Shown: positions 36,243 through 46,387, numbered from the stretch's first letter. The stretch is DNA of 61,646 nt from Marinagarivorans sp. (GCA_028281865.1 JANQJB010000054.1:1-61646); one strand, 5' to 3'. The notes: generated by a model from the letters alone, not told the origin. A program made the numbers and translations.

Positions 36243-37655
36243 ATGAAGATTATTATTCTCGGTGCTGGCCAAGTGGGCGGTACGCTCGCTACGACACTTT
36301 CGAGCGAGGCTAACGATATTACAGTTGTCGATCGCAACGAGAGTTTTTTGCGCGAATTACGCGACCGCACCGATATTGGCGTTGTGCACGGCCATGCCTC
36401 TCACCCAGATGTACTTCTGCGAGCCGGTATAAGGGATGCCGACTTACTTATCGCCGTCACAAGCGAAGACGAAATTAATATGGTGGCCTGCCAAATAGCA
36501 CACAGTCTCTTCCACACCCCGACCAAAATCGCGCGCATTCGCGCCAAAGAGTATGTCAACTATCCCGGCCTATTCCGCAATGAAGCCATGCCGGTCGATG
36601 TAATTATCAGCCCCGAGCAAATCGTGTCCGACCATATCAGCCGCCTAGTTGAGCAGCCCGGTACACTGCAAGTATTGGACTTCGCTCAAGGCAAAGTGCA
36701 ACTCGTTGCAGTGCGCGCTTATTACGGCGGCCCGTTAGTTGGCCAGGAATTGCGCTACTTAAAAAAGCACATGCCAAAAGTCGACACGCGGGTCGCGGCA
36801 ATTTATCGGCGCAACCGTGCAATCATGCCGCATGGCTCAACCGTCATAGAAGCGGATGACGAAGTATTTTTTATTGCCGCACGCAACGATATTCGCGCGG
36901 TGATGAGCGAACTGCGCCGATTAGAGCGCCCTTATAAACGCATCACCATTGCCGGCGGAGGCAATATTGGTTTAAACCTCGCGAAAAAATTGGAGCTCAA
37001 ATACGCGGTCAAAGTTATCGAGTACGATCGCAAGCGCGCGGAATATTTATCGAGTCAATTAGAGCGGGCAATTATCTTGCAAGGCAGCGCATCAGATCGC
37101 GAACTACTTGTCGAAGAAAATATTGAAGACACCGATATCTTTCTCGCCGTTACCAACTCCGATGAAGCGAACATCATGTCATCCATGCTTGCCAAAAGAC
37201 TGGGTGCACGCAAAGTACTGACGCTGATTGCTAACTCTGCCTACGTCGATCTGGTGCAGGGTGGAGAAATTGACATTGCCATCTCACCACAGCTCGCTAC
37301 CATCGGCAGCCTTTTAACACACGTCCGGCGCGGCGACATAGTAAATGTTCACTCACTTAGGCGCGGAGCGGCCGAAGCAATTGAAGTAATCGCACACGGC
37401 GATAATAAAACGTCTAAAGTCGTTGGCAAAACGCTCGAAGATATCGACCTCCCGGAAAGTGCGTCGATCGGCGCTATCGTACGAGAAACACGCGAAGACC
37501 CAGACGATGAAGAAAGTAAAATCCAGCACGAGGTACTTATTGCCCACGACGACATTGTGGTGCAAAGCGGGGATCACTTGATTGTTTTTGTGGTTGATAA
37601 GCGCTTTACGCGCGATATCGAACAACTCTTCCAAGTCGGTTTTGGATTTTTCTAG
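36243..37655 (+). CDS. trkA: Trk potassium uptake regulatory subunit TrkA
   Basis: A peripheral NAD(H)-binding protein of 470 aa that gates TrkH. It has two RCK halves, each with a Rossmann motif: [13 protein letters not shown] at the start (acid D-R pair in TVVDRNESF) and [15 protein letters not shown] at about 240. RCK_C domains follow each half (about 140-225 and 370-455). It lies after rsmB with 55 bases between and 24 bases before trkH, so trkA and trkH are one operon. Confidence 0.96.
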   Translation: MKIIILGAGQVGGTLATTLSSEANDITVVDRNESFLRELRDRTDIGVVHGHASHPDVLLRAGIRDADLLIAVTSEDEINMVACQIAHSLFHTPTKIARIRAKEYVNYPGLFRNEAMPVDVIISPEQIVSDHISRLVEQPGTLQVLDFAQGKVQLVAVRAYYGGPLVGQELRYLKKHMPKVDTRVAAIYRRNRAIMPHGSTVIEADDEVFFIAARNDIRAVMSELRRLERPYKRITIAGGGNIGLNLAKKLELKYAVKVIEYDRKRAEYLSSQLERAIILQGSASDRELLVEENIEDTDIFLAVTNSDEANIMSSMLAKRLGARKVLTLIANSAYVDLVQGGEIDIAISPQLATIGSLLTHVRRGDIVNVHSLRRGAAEAIEVIAHGDNKTSKVVGKTLEDIDLPESASIGAIVRETREDPDDEESKIQHEVLIAHDDIVVQSGDHLIVFVVDKRFTRDIEQLFQVGFGFF

Positions 37656-37679
37656 GCGCAGGGAGCAAAAGCATATTCT

Positions 37680-39122
37680 ATGGCGGTTATCAGCAAAGTC
37701 CTCGGTTTGCTTCTGATGGTGTTTAGCCTTACTCTCGCGCCCCCCGTGATGGTCTCCTTTTGGTACCAAGACAATGCTGAATTTAGCTTTATCCTCGCCT
37801 TTGCCATCACCCTCGCTACTGGCCTGCTGCTGTGGTTTCCCGTCATACGGACAAAAAGGGACTTGCGCACTCGCGATGGCTTCTTAATCACATCGCTGTT
37901 TTGGGTGGTGCTTGCTCTATTCGGTTCGCTGCCATTTATTTTCTCCACCGCCACTCAACTAAGCATTGTCGATGCGGTTTTTGAGTCTCTATCTGGGCTC
38001 ACGACGACCGGTGCAACGGTTATGACTAATCTCGACACCTTGCCGCCATCAATTTTGTATTACCGCCAACAGCTCCAGTGGTTGGGCGGCATTGGCATTA
38101 TTGTTATTGCCGTGGCAATTTTGCCGATGTTAGGCGTTGGAGGCATGCAGCTCTATCGCGCTGAGGCTCCCGGCCCGGTAAAAGACTCCAAGCTCACACC
38201 ACGTATCACTGAAACAGCGAAAGCTCTGTTTCTAATTTATTTGAGCCTTACCGTAGCGTGCACGCTAAGCTATTGGCTTGCAGGAATGAGTTTTTTTGAT
38301 GCGATATGCCACGCGTTTTCCACCGTAGCAATCGGTGGCTTTTCAACCCACGATGCCAGCATCGGCCACTTTCAAAGCCCGGCTATTATGTTGGTGGCGA
38401 TGTTTTTTATGCTCGTTTCGGCAATCAACTTTGCATTGCACTTTACAGTCTGGCGGGAGCGATCCCTACGCACTTATTTAAACGATCCTGAATTTCGTTT
38501 CTACAGCGTAATGGTCCTCGTTGGCACCGTCATTACGGTGACTTACCTCTATTTCACCCATACCTACTCCATGAAGCACAGCCTTCTTGAGGGGAGTTTT
38601 GAGTTGGTATCGATTCTCACAACGACAGGTTTTGGCGTTGCGGATTTCAGTGCCTGGCCGACATTCTTACCCTTTATGATTTTCATGTTTGCGTTTATGG
38701 GTGGGTGCGCTGGCTCCACCGGAGGCGGAATAAAAATGATCCGTGTGATGCTCATTTTCAAGCAGGGCATTCGCGAGATTTATCGGCTGATTCACCCCAA
38801 TGCAGTATTCCCGATTAAACTGGGAACCAAAACTGTCTCAAACCGGGTAGTCGAAGCCGTTTGGGGTTTTTTTGCTGTCTACGTAATCGCTTATTTAACG
38901 ATGACCCTAGCATTGCTCGCCACCAAAACAGATTTCGTCACAGCCTTTACAGCGGTGGGCGCATGTCTAAATAACCTCGGCCCAGGTTTGGGTGACGTAT
39001 CCGCACACTACGGGGGGCTTAACGCTCCGGCAAAATGGATTCTTTGCTTTGCCATGCTGTTGGGCCGTTTGGAAGTATTTACTTTGCTTGTGCTTTTTAC
39101 TCCCGCATTTTGGCGAAAGTAG
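37680..39122 (+). CDS. trkH: Trk potassium transporter TrkH
   Basis: Membrane subunit of the K+ uptake system (480 aa, SKT superfamily). Four selectivity-filter-like loops are visible: SGLTTTGATV, STVAIGGFSTHD, TTTGFGVADFSAW and CLNNLGPGLGD. The intramembrane gate helix with GGCAGSTGGGIKMIR is conserved, and the terminal LGRLEVFTLLVLF is typical. It works with TrkA just upstream. Confidence 0.96.
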   Translation: MAVISKVLGLLLMVFSLTLAPPVMVSFWYQDNAEFSFILAFAITLATGLLLWFPVIRTKRDLRTRDGFLITSLFWVVLALFGSLPFIFSTATQLSIVDAVFESLSGLTTTGATVMTNLDTLPPSILYYRQQLQWLGGIGIIVIAVAILPMLGVGGMQLYRAEAPGPVKDSKLTPRITETAKALFLIYLSLTVACTLSYWLAGMSFFDAICHAFSTVAIGGFSTHDASIGHFQSPAIMLVAMFFMLVSAINFALHFTVWRERSLRTYLNDPEFRFYSVMVLVGTVITVTYLYFTHTYSMKHSLLEGSFELVSILTTTGFGVADFSAWPTFLPFMIFMFAFMGGCAGSTGGGIKMIRVMLIFKQGIREIYRLIHPNAVFPIKLGTKTVSNRVVEAVWGFFAVYVIAYLTMTLALLATKTDFVTAFTAVGACLNNLGPGLGDVSAHYGGLNAPAKWILCFAMLLGRLEVFTLLVLFTPAFWRK

Positions 39123-39158
39123 GCACTTACTCTTACGTCGACAAACTAGGCCTTTTCA

Positions 39159-40025
39159 TCACTGGGGCTGCTTGCGAAAACGATTGTATTCCCACTGATA
39201 CTGTTCTGGAGCTCGCTTCACCAGCGATTCCACTCCCTTATTTAATGCGTTTACCGATGTCGCTTCATCTTTGTCGTAGATCTCGTCGGGAGCATCTTCA
39301 AAGTAAAGATCAAAGCCCTTTGGCACGCGTTTAGCGAAGCCAAAAACCACAGCACAGCCTGTACTTTGAGTGAGTTTCGACAGCATTGTCATGGTAAAAG
39401 CTTGGGCAGCAAAGAATGGAGCATAACAACCAGCGCTATCATCTTTGGGCGTCTGATCTGGCAAGATGCCGCCAATTTCGCCGCTTTTCAACGCTTTTAG
39501 CACGCTATAGAGGCCTTTTCGGTCAACGGAGACCAAGTTGAATCCCGCCATTTCGCGCGATTTTCGCACTAATCGATCAACCGCCGGCAGCTTTGGCGGC
39601 ATATACATATTAGTGGTTGGCCCAAGCTTCACGAGCTGCCAACCCAGTACCTCCCAGTTTCCTAGATGAGGAGCGGCAAGTATCACTCCTCGACCACTAT
39701 TGAGATAAGCTCTAATGATTTCGTCATTGTGAACTTCCACAATATAGCGGTAAGCCCAACCTGGACGACTTGTGTACAAAACACAGGTTTCTGCGGCTAA
39801 CATGCCGGTTTCTAGTAGGCTTCTTCGCGCAAGTTGCTGCCTTTCTTTTTCATCCATATCTGGAAAACAGCGGGCTAAATTTAACTCTGTCATTCGCCGT
39901 GCGCGCGATCGGCAAAACCAAGCTAAACGCCCAAGCATTCGCCCCAACGCACGTGCAGCGCCGAGCGGCAAACATCCCACACAACGCACAGTGCAAATTG
40001 AAAAAGCGGATTTAAGGGCTTTCAT
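39159..40025 (-). CDS. LpxL/HtrB-family lipid A acyltransferase-like protein
   Basis: A 288-aa protein of the lauroyl/myristoyl acyltransferase family. It has the HX4E motif H-L-G-N-W-E in AAPHLGNWEV, DQTPKDDSAGCYAPFFAAQAFT (second motif), and an N-terminal hydrophobic and basic anchor. It should transfer a secondary acyl chain to lipid A at the inner membrane, or an ornithine-lipid-like acceptor in some relatives. It is on the minus strand between trkH and glyQ, as in pseudomonads. Confidence 0.88.
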   Translation of the reverse strand: MKALKSAFSICTVRCVGCLPLGAARALGRMLGRLAWFCRSRARRMTELNLARCFPDMDEKERQQLARRSLLETGMLAAETCVLYTSRPGWAYRYIVEVHNDEIIRAYLNSGRGVILAAPHLGNWEVLGWQLVKLGPTTNMYMPPKLPAVDRLVRKSREMAGFNLVSVDRKGLYSVLKALKSGEIGGILPDQTPKDDSAGCYAPFFAAQAFTMTMLSKLTQSTGCAVVFGFAKRVPKGFDLYFEDAPDEIYDKDEATSVNALNKGVESLVKRAPEQYQWEYNRFRKQPQ

Positions 40026-40425
40026 GCAGATTTATTAAGCTAGAAATAACGGGGTTGAGCGATTGTGCCAAAAATGAATTCTCAATTCATCCCTGCGCAG
40101 CCTGATCAGTATTAGGTGCGTAGAGTTCGATAAGAATTGCATTGATTAATTGCATTGATTAGATGTAGCAATGAGCTACCGGAGAGAGGGGCTGTCTTTT
40201 CGGGCTGTAAAAATCCTGGACGATTTTGACAGAGCCTCCAGGGATGGGTTCACGGCGCCCCGAAAAGACAGCCCCTCTCTCCGGTAGCGGTATATCAACG
40301 AAGATCCTCACTTTATAAATATTAAAAAAAATAGACATTGTCCCTGTCATAGCCCTCACCCACGACTCCCGCTATAATTGCGCGTCTTGCGAACTCGCCC
40401 CTTGGCAACTCTGTAGGTATTCCAC
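40026..40425. other. Divergent spacer holding inverted-repeat element D and the glyQ promoter region
   Basis: No gene in 400 bp. It contains element D (40175-40288). A TATAAT at 40373-40378 is well placed as -10 for glyQ; no good -35 is seen. Confidence 0.55.
40175..40288. repeat. Large inverted-repeat element, copy D
   Basis: Arms 40175-40204 and 40259-40288 are perfect 30-bp reverse complements. On the minus strand the core reads CGCCGTGAA, hairpin 1 with loop ATCCCT, then GGCTC. Hairpin 2 has a different stem from copies A-C: TGTCAAAATC pairs with GATTTTTACA across a GTCCAG loop (one mismatch). It lies between the divergent lpxL-like and glyQ genes. Confidence 0.9.
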
Positions 40426-41388
40426 GTGACAGCGACTAATCCACCCGACGTTTCAACCTTTCAAGGTTTAATTTTGGCTCTGCAACATTTTTGGGCCGAG
40501 CAAGGCTGCGTCATTTTGCAGCCACTTGATATGGAGGTTGGCGCCGGTACTTTCCACACCGCCACTTTTTTACGCGCTATCGGGCCCGAGTCGTGGAATA
40601 CCGCGTACGTCCAACCGTGCCGACGCCCCACCGATGGTCGTTATGGCGAAAACCCCAATCGCTTGCAGCACTACTATCAATTTCAAGTCATTTTGAAGCC
40701 CTCTCCGTTAAATATCCAAGAGCTTTACCTCAACTCGCTGCAACACTTGGGCATAGATCCAAAAGTTCACGATATCCGCTTTGTCGAAGACAACTGGGAG
40801 TCACCCACGCTCGGCGCATGGGGGCTTGGGTGGGAAGTGTGGCTAAATGGTATGGAAGTGACTCAGTTTACTTATTTCCAGCAGGTCGGCGGGCTCGAAT
40901 GCTATCCAGTCTCAGGCGAAATCACTTATGGCTTGGAGCGAATTGCAATGTATTTGCAAGAGAAAGATTCGATCTACGACTTAGTGTGGACACGAAACCC
41001 CAACGGAGATGTCGTGACCTATGGTGATGTTTTTCACCAAAATGAAGTAGAAATGAGCGCCTACAATTTTACACATGCGAATACCGATTTTTTATTTGAA
41101 AGCTTTGATGTCTACGAAAACGAAGCCAATAAACTAATTGAAGAAAAGCTTCCTTTACCCGCTTATGAATTGGTGGTTAAAGCCTCTCACGCATTTAATT
41201 TGCTCGACGCGCGGCAAGCTATTTCCGTTACAGAGCGCCAACGTTATATCTTGCGCGTTAGGCAATTGGCACGCGCGGTAGCCCAGGCTTATTTCAACGC
41301 GCGCAAAGATCTTGGTTTTCCACTTGCTTCTGACGAATTAAAAGAAGAAGTACTTAAACGTGTCGCAGAAGAAGAAGGAGAAGCGTAA
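40426..41388 (+). CDS. glyQ: Glycyl-tRNA synthetase alpha subunit
   Basis: The catalytic subunit of the alpha2beta2 type (320 aa). It starts at GTG 40426 with AGG upstream. Conserved parts are [77 protein letters not shown] and [10 protein letters not shown]. It forms glycyl-adenylate. The stop overlaps the glyS ATG (TAATG), giving coupled translation. Confidence 0.97.
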   Translation: MTATNPPDVSTFQGLILALQHFWAEQGCVILQPLDMEVGAGTFHTATFLRAIGPESWNTAYVQPCRRPTDGRYGENPNRLQHYYQFQVILKPSPLNIQELYLNSLQHLGIDPKVHDIRFVEDNWESPTLGAWGLGWEVWLNGMEVTQFTYFQQVGGLECYPVSGEITYGLERIAMYLQEKDSIYDLVWTRNPNGDVVTYGDVFHQNEVEMSAYNFTHANTDFLFESFDVYENEANKLIEEKLPLPAYELVVKASHAFNLLDARQAISVTERQRYILRVRQLARAVAQAYFNARKDLGFPLASDELKEEVLKRVAEEEGEA

Positions 41389-43481
41389 TGCCACAAACAT
41401 TTTTAGTGGAAATTGGAACCGAAGAACTGCCACCTAAAGCGCTTAAGAAATTAGCAGATGCATTTTGTGATTCTATTGCCAAGGAACTTAAAACAGCCGG
41501 ACTTGAGTTTGCGGAATTAAACCCATTTGCTACACCGAGGCGCTTAGCTGCGCTTATCAAAGCGTTACCAGAAAAAACACCGATAAAAAAGACCAAACAA
41601 TTTGGTCCACCGGCAAAAATCGCTTTTGACTCCGACGGAAAACCAACTAAAGCTGCCATCGCGTTTGCGAAAAAAAACTCGCTTGCGTTGGACAACTTAA
41701 AAACTGAAAGCGATGGCAAAGTTGAAAAGCTGGTAGCCGAGGTTTCAACTGGGGGCGAGACAAGCGCAGAACTATTGCCACAGGTTATAATTAATGCGTT
41801 AACTGCATTGCCAATCGATAAGCGCATGCGCTGGGGTGCAACACGAAACGAATTTGTCCGTCCCGTACAGTGGCTCGCAATGATGCTTGACGATAAAGTC
41901 ATCGACTGTGAAATTATGGGCATTAAAAGTGGCAATTTAACTCGTGGGCATCGCTTTCATAGCCAAGGTAATATCGCAATTAGTCACGCGGAAAATTATC
42001 CCGAGTGTTTAGCAGAACAAGGTCACGTCATTGCCGATTACGAAAAGCGGAAAGAGCTTATTCGCAAACAAATACAAACCGAAGGCGAGAAACTAAACGG
42101 TCGAGCTGTAATTGATGAGGAATTACTTGATGAAGTTACGTCGTTGGTCGAGTTTCCAGTAACCCTATCCGGAAGATTTGAGGAAAACTTTTTACAGGTG
42201 CCACAAGAAGCGCTGATTTCTTCAATGAAAGAACATCAAAAGTATTTTCATGTTATCGATGACTCGGATGCCTTATTACCAAACTTTATCACGGTATCCA
42301 ATATTGAAAGCCTAGACCCACAAAAAATTGTTGAAGGCAATGAAAAGGTTATTCGTCCGAGGCTTGCAGACGCCGCTTTCTTTTTTAACGAAGATAAAAA
42401 AACCCCACTTGCAGCACGTGTAGAGCGGTTAAAATCCATTGTTTTTCAAGCACAGCTTGGAACAAGCTACGACAAAACTGAACGAATAACTAAACTCGCA
42501 CTGTCTATTGCCCGAGCATTTGGTATGTCGGACAGTCAAAACGTCGACAAGGTAAAGCGCACAGCATTGCTCTCTAAGACGGACCTTGTCACCTCAATGG
42601 TTTATGAGTTTCCAGAGTTACAAGGTACCGCTGGCCGCTATTATGCAATAGCAGATGGTGAAAACGCAGAAGTCGCTGCGGCATTGGAAGAGCAGTATTT
42701 ACCTAAATTCGCTGGCGATGACATTCCACCGAGCAAGCTCGGTGCGTGTATAGCTCTTGCCGACCGGATCGATACGCTTGTCGGTATTTTCGGTTTGGGA
42801 AAAAAACATTATCCGACAGGTTCAAAAGACGCCTTCGGTTTGCGACGTGCAGCATTAGCGATTTTACGTATTATTATTGAAAAAGAGGTCGACCTAGATT
42901 TAAAAACCCTTTTCAATGAAGCCTTCCACAATTACTCCAATCTACCTAACGGTAATGAAACGGTTCCTGCGGCACTTAATTACACGCTCGATCGCTTGCG
43001 TTCCTATTACGAGGAGCGCGCTATTTCTGTTAAAATATTTTATGCAGTCGCAGCAAAAAATTTATCTCAGCCAGTCGATATTAATAAGCGCATGTACGCC
43101 GTGGCAAAATTTGCCGCCCTGCCTGAAGCCGGCGCTTTAGCTGCTGCTAATAAGCGTGTCTCCAATATATTATCCAAACAGGATAACGTCGTACAAACCG
43201 AAGTAAATCACGCAGCACTTGTTGAAGAGGCCGAGCGCGAATTAGCAACGCAATTGGCAGAAAAAACTCAACACGTTTTACCTTATTTTGAAAGCCGCGA
43301 TTACGCTAGCGCATTGGCGTCTCTTGCTGATTTACGCCAACCCGTCGATAGGTTTTTTGACGATGTAATGGTAATGGTTGATGATGAAAATTTAAAAAAT
43401 AATCGCCTGGCGTTGTTATTTCAATTACGCAACCTATTTTTAAAAGTTGCCGACATTTCCGCACTTGCAGTAGCAAAATAG
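41388..43481 (+). CDS. glyS: Glycyl-tRNA synthetase beta subunit
   Basis: A 697-aa tRNA-binding subunit of the tetrameric glycyl-tRNA synthetase. The start FLVEIGTEELPPKAL and MRWGATRNEFVRPVQWL, VPQEALISSMKEHQKYF and DAFGLRRAALAILRI are family signatures. The final part (about 570-690) resembles the DALR anticodon-binding domain. Translationally coupled to glyQ. plsC follows after 10 bases. Confidence 0.97.
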   Translation: MPQTFLVEIGTEELPPKALKKLADAFCDSIAKELKTAGLEFAELNPFATPRRLAALIKALPEKTPIKKTKQFGPPAKIAFDSDGKPTKAAIAFAKKNSLALDNLKTESDGKVEKLVAEVSTGGETSAELLPQVIINALTALPIDKRMRWGATRNEFVRPVQWLAMMLDDKVIDCEIMGIKSGNLTRGHRFHSQGNIAISHAENYPECLAEQGHVIADYEKRKELIRKQIQTEGEKLNGRAVIDEELLDEVTSLVEFPVTLSGRFEENFLQVPQEALISSMKEHQKYFHVIDDSDALLPNFITVSNIESLDPQKIVEGNEKVIRPRLADAAFFFNEDKKTPLAARVERLKSIVFQAQLGTSYDKTERITKLALSIARAFGMSDSQNVDKVKRTALLSKTDLVTSMVYEFPELQGTAGRYYAIADGENAEVAAALEEQYLPKFAGDDIPPSKLGACIALADRIDTLVGIFGLGKKHYPTGSKDAFGLRRAALAILRIIIEKEVDLDLKTLFNEAFHNYSNLPNGNETVPAALNYTLDRLRSYYEERAISVKIFYAVAAKNLSQPVDINKRMYAVAKFAALPEAGALAAANKRVSNILSKQDNVVQTEVNHAALVEEAERELATQLAEKTQHVLPYFESRDYASALASLADLRQPVDRFFDDVMVMVDDENLKNNRLALLFQLRNLFLKVADISALAVAK

Positions 43482-43491
43482 TTGCAACTTA

Positions 43492-44232
43492 ATGATTAAC
43501 AAATTACGTGGTGCTATTTTTTACTTTGTTTCGGCTATCATTTCTGTTCCGTATAGCCTCTTTGCGCTCACGTTATGGATAGCTCCAAGATTGTTAAGGC
43601 ATCGCTTAACAATCTACTGGTGCCATATCGAAATCACTATTCTTAAATATATTTGCGGTGTTCGATACGAGATTATAGGCACAGAAAATATAAAAAAGGC
43701 TGGCACTCCCATTGTCGCTTTATCAAAACACCAAAGTGCATGGGAAACTTTTTATTTGCAACTCGCATTATTTCCCGCCAGTACATTGCTTAAAAAGGAG
43801 CTACTTTCTATTCCGGTTTTCGGTTGGGGATTACGCGGCATACACCCTATTGCGATTGATCGCAGCAACCCGAGAGAAGCATTGCGGCAATTAAAATCGG
43901 ATGGTTTAGCGCATCTTAAAGACCAATATAATTTACTTATTTTCCCTGAAGGAACCCGCGTAAACCCAGGCGAGAGAAAAAAATACGCACGCAGTGGTGC
44001 AGACATCGCGATTGAAGCAGAAATAGATGTGTTACCAATTGCGGTTGCAACAGGACATTGTTGGCCAGCCAAAAAAATGGAGAAATGCCCGGGGACAGTA
44101 AAAATTATCTTTGGCGATCCGATTCAAACAAAAGGGCGAACAAGTCGCGAGGTCACCGACTTAGCCGAGCAATGGATTGAGGGGAAAATGCAAGAAATGT
44201 ACGAAAATAAAAAAGTAAACAATACCAAATAA
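43492..44232 (+). CDS. plsC: 1-acyl-sn-glycerol-3-phosphate acyltransferase (PlsC family)
   Basis: Phospholipid synthesis enzyme of the inner membrane, making phosphatidate from lysophosphatidate. It has an N-terminal TM helix (about 7-28), acyltransferase motif I as KHQSAWETFYL (HX4E instead of the usual HX4D), motif II FGWGLRGIHPIAIDR and motif III FPEGTRVNPGE. The 246-aa length is normal. It follows glyS closely; in pseudomonads gmhB lies between the two, and it is missing here. Confidence 0.9.
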   Translation: MINKLRGAIFYFVSAIISVPYSLFALTLWIAPRLLRHRLTIYWCHIEITILKYICGVRYEIIGTENIKKAGTPIVALSKHQSAWETFYLQLALFPASTLLKKELLSIPVFGWGLRGIHPIAIDRSNPREALRQLKSDGLAHLKDQYNLLIFPEGTRVNPGERKKYARSGADIAIEAEIDVLPIAVATGHCWPAKKMEKCPGTVKIIFGDPIQTKGRTSREVTDLAEQWIEGKMQEMYENKKVNNTK

Positions 44233-44265
44233 AAAAAGTGTTTGCCTATATACACAGACAAACAC
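44231..44265 (-). terminator. Bidirectional terminator between convergent genes
   Basis: GTGTTTG (44238-44244) and CAAACAC (44259-44265) pair. On the minus strand the stem is followed by TTTTTTT, on the plus strand by CAAGTTTT. It serves the 44365 gene well and plsC less so. Confidence 0.6.
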
Positions 44266-44364
44266 CAAGTTTTAACGCCCAACTACACTCAAAAACCTTA
44301 AAGCTAACAAATTAAAAAAAACAACTTAAAACTAGAACGCTCTAGAAATTACTACATTAGTAAG

Positions 44365-44922
44365 TTAGGCAGTAGCCATAATCGGCTCATCACAATTAGC
44401 AGAGCTGCCTTCGTATATATACTCACTAAAGAAAATATTTAATCCCATTTTAACGGTATTAGCTTGATCCAGAGCGCGGTAGGGGTGATGATCAAACAAT
44501 TCGTCAATAAATAATTTTTTATCTTTCCAGGTTACTAACTGCTCGTCATCTAAGATGGCTTCGATAGGGCTGCAACGAATTGTTTTTTCTATACCTGCGG
44601 CAAAATACAACTTATCAAGCCAATAATTATCCATTACCCAACAATCGCTATAAACAGTGTATTGCTCGCAAAGCCTATTGATATCGTTACATACTTGCTC
44701 AACCGATTTACCGAATTGTTCAAGCCGCTGAAGTGGAATACCGTGGAGGCGTTCAGCTTGTTTACTCCAAACATTCCAACCCTCGACCGGCTTAATTAGC
44801 GCCTCATAGTGCTGCCCACTTGCGAGTACGATTGCTACTTCGACTGGAAAACTTTCGCGACCCGTGCCCGACGCTGTTATATCAATAACATTTGCATCGA
44901 ATGGAACGGTAGAAATACTCAT
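44365..44922 (-). CDS. DnaQ-fold (DEDDh-like) 3'-5' exonuclease-like protein with changed active site
   Basis: The ATG at 44922 is set by GGAGG seven bases upstream; the in-frame ATG at 44946 lies before it. The 185-aa protein follows the exonuclease fold of a small conserved family: ExoI-like VIDITASGTG, then WSKQAERLHGIP, ExoII-like YSDCWVMDNYWLDKLYFAAG and ExoIII-like HHPYRALDQA. The first motif should read D-x-E; here it reads D-I-T, so one metal-binding acid is lost. It may be a non-catalytic or altered nuclease. It is transcribed alone. Confidence 0.7.
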   Translation of the reverse strand: MSISTVPFDANVIDITASGTGRESFPVEVAIVLASGQHYEALIKPVEGWNVWSKQAERLHGIPLQRLEQFGKSVEQVCNDINRLCEQYTVYSDCWVMDNYWLDKLYFAAGIEKTIRCSPIEAILDDEQLVTWKDKKLFIDELFDHHPYRALDQANTVKMGLNIFFSEYIYEGSSANCDEPIMATA

Positions 44923-45435
44923 ATACCAACCTCCAAAATCTATCAAGGACAGCGAAACATTAAGTTGCTTCGCAATTTATGTTTACCACGCCCTTGCTTC
45001 GTGTAAAACCTGGTTTTTTTTTATTTGTATAAATTAAAGAGTCGAAATATTTGTGATTTAACTGAATACTGCTGTACAGCTTTTTGACCAAATGGATAAA
45101 TTTCACCTCACCTCTAATTCGTAATATAGCCAGAAAATCGAAGCGTGAGGAGTGAAAGATCGCAATAGAATAGGTTAGAGTAGAATTTTGTTAAAGGTGT
45201 CAAATTAAGACTTTAGTATTTTAAACTCTTAATCTTTTTCCAATACTATTTAGGAAGAAACAAGTATCGTTTTAAGAACTTATCCATCAATTAGTTTAAA
45301 ATATAGTCAATTATTATTAATAACTGATCAAAATAACGTTAAAACTATTAACGATAAGGTATTAAATTTTTTTAATGCCGTACAGTGTTCGATTTTTAAT
45401 CAGCTTTGAGCCTAGCCCTCTGACTTTCGTTTTTG
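44923..45435. other. AT-rich intergenic region
   Basis: About 510 bp of AT-rich sequence between the DnaQ-fold gene and the LCM-like gene; no convincing gene, repeat or promoter seen. Confidence 0.5.
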
Positions 45436-46203
45436 TCATTCCTTTGGCGGAGAAACAATTAGATGATGACACTGAATCTGGTTTTTCTTATTGACCTTAA
45501 GGGCCTGATTAAAGATGTTTAAGAGCTTGCTTCTTTTATAAACCACAGCCGGCATCTGCGAATAAATTTGAACATTTAAGTTGGACTGTTTAAGCCTTAC
45601 CTGAAAGTTTTCAATGCTGTGTGAAAGCAAGATGTGCAATTCAGGGGAGTCCGCTCTCATTTTTTTTTCGATATCCTCGCAGGTCGTCACGAAAGCTTCC
45701 CACTTTGTTGTCGGCCTTTGTTCGCCGATTATCACTATCCGCGTCAGTTTCTCCTGCCAACACACATTTTTTGTCCATTCAGAAGCAGGTGATCCACACG
45801 CGGCATTGCTGCAATTGTCTAGCTGAGGAAATACATATTGGATGCAATCGACAACATCGTGGGTATTAATGGTCTTCCAGGAAAAGCGCGGCCACGAAAG
45901 TAGCTCAGATATTCTATGAAAGCGCGTGCTCAAACCTCCGTCAACTTCGATTCCTTGCCCATTTGGATAGTTTTCTAAAAAGGAAGTTACTTGCTTATCT
46001 ATCCATTGCCAGCGCGATACACGCGAAAAATCGCGGTACCGACTAATGGTTGAACCATCCTCCAACAAACTCTCCATTCCCAATCGTCCAAGCACAAAGC
46101 GCGCGGAGCGATCGACAAACCCGATTGATCCAAGCTCGCTCGCCGCAGTCGCTCTGCATCTTACGGGGTCAACAAGCTGTGATAATTGCATTAAATCCAA
46201 CAT
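45436..46203 (-). CDS. Leucine carboxyl methyltransferase-like protein under a Fur box
   Basis: A 255-aa cytosolic protein with the layout of the LCM/PPM1-type methyltransferase family: RYRDFSRVSRWQWIDKQV, the G-rich SAM turn replaced by GIEVDGGLSTRFHRI, then D-x-x-D in NTHDVVDCIQYVFPQLDN. The match to LCM is moderate and is made from memory. It contains two cysteine pairs near the middle. GGAGG is six bases before the ATG. A perfect Fur-type palindrome lies 64 bases upstream, so expression should rise when iron is scarce. A small-molecule O-methylation linked to siderophore use is a guess. Confidence 0.6.
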   Translation of the reverse strand: MLDLMQLSQLVDPVRCRATAASELGSIGFVDRSARFVLGRLGMESLLEDGSTISRYRDFSRVSRWQWIDKQVTSFLENYPNGQGIEVDGGLSTRFHRISELLSWPRFSWKTINTHDVVDCIQYVFPQLDNCSNAACGSPASEWTKNVCWQEKLTRIVIIGEQRPTTKWEAFVTTCEDIEKKMRADSPELHILLSHSIENFQVRLKQSNLNVQIYSQMPAVVYKRSKLLNIFNQALKVNKKNQIQCHHLIVSPPKE

Positions 46204-46266
46204 TAGCGCCTCCGCGCATCTCTACGATTTGAAAAGAGCCAGTGACAAAGATCCACAAACCACATC

Positions 46267-46289
46267 TAAATGATAATCATTATCATTTA
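46267..46289. promoter_or_regulatory. Fur box
   Basis: TAAATGATAAT (46267-46277), a central C, and its exact reverse complement (46279-46289) make a perfect 23-bp palindrome containing the GATAAT/ATTATC core of the Fur consensus. It lies upstream of the LCM-like gene, and on the other side of it only the 3' end of the next minus-strand gene follows. Confidence 0.9.
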
Positions 46290-46387
46290 ATGTTTCAAGT
46301 TACGGAGATAATCAATACGATAACTAGGTCAAGAAACTAGCTTAAAGGTCCCGGATTCATTCGAGGCTGGAGCCAGACAGGGCTTGA

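Noticed and set aside
40411-40430. parS site (CCACGTG)
   Set aside because: Only the core CACGTG is present, without the flanking GTTTC/GAAAC; 13175-13185 has a similar partial match. Neither is a parS.
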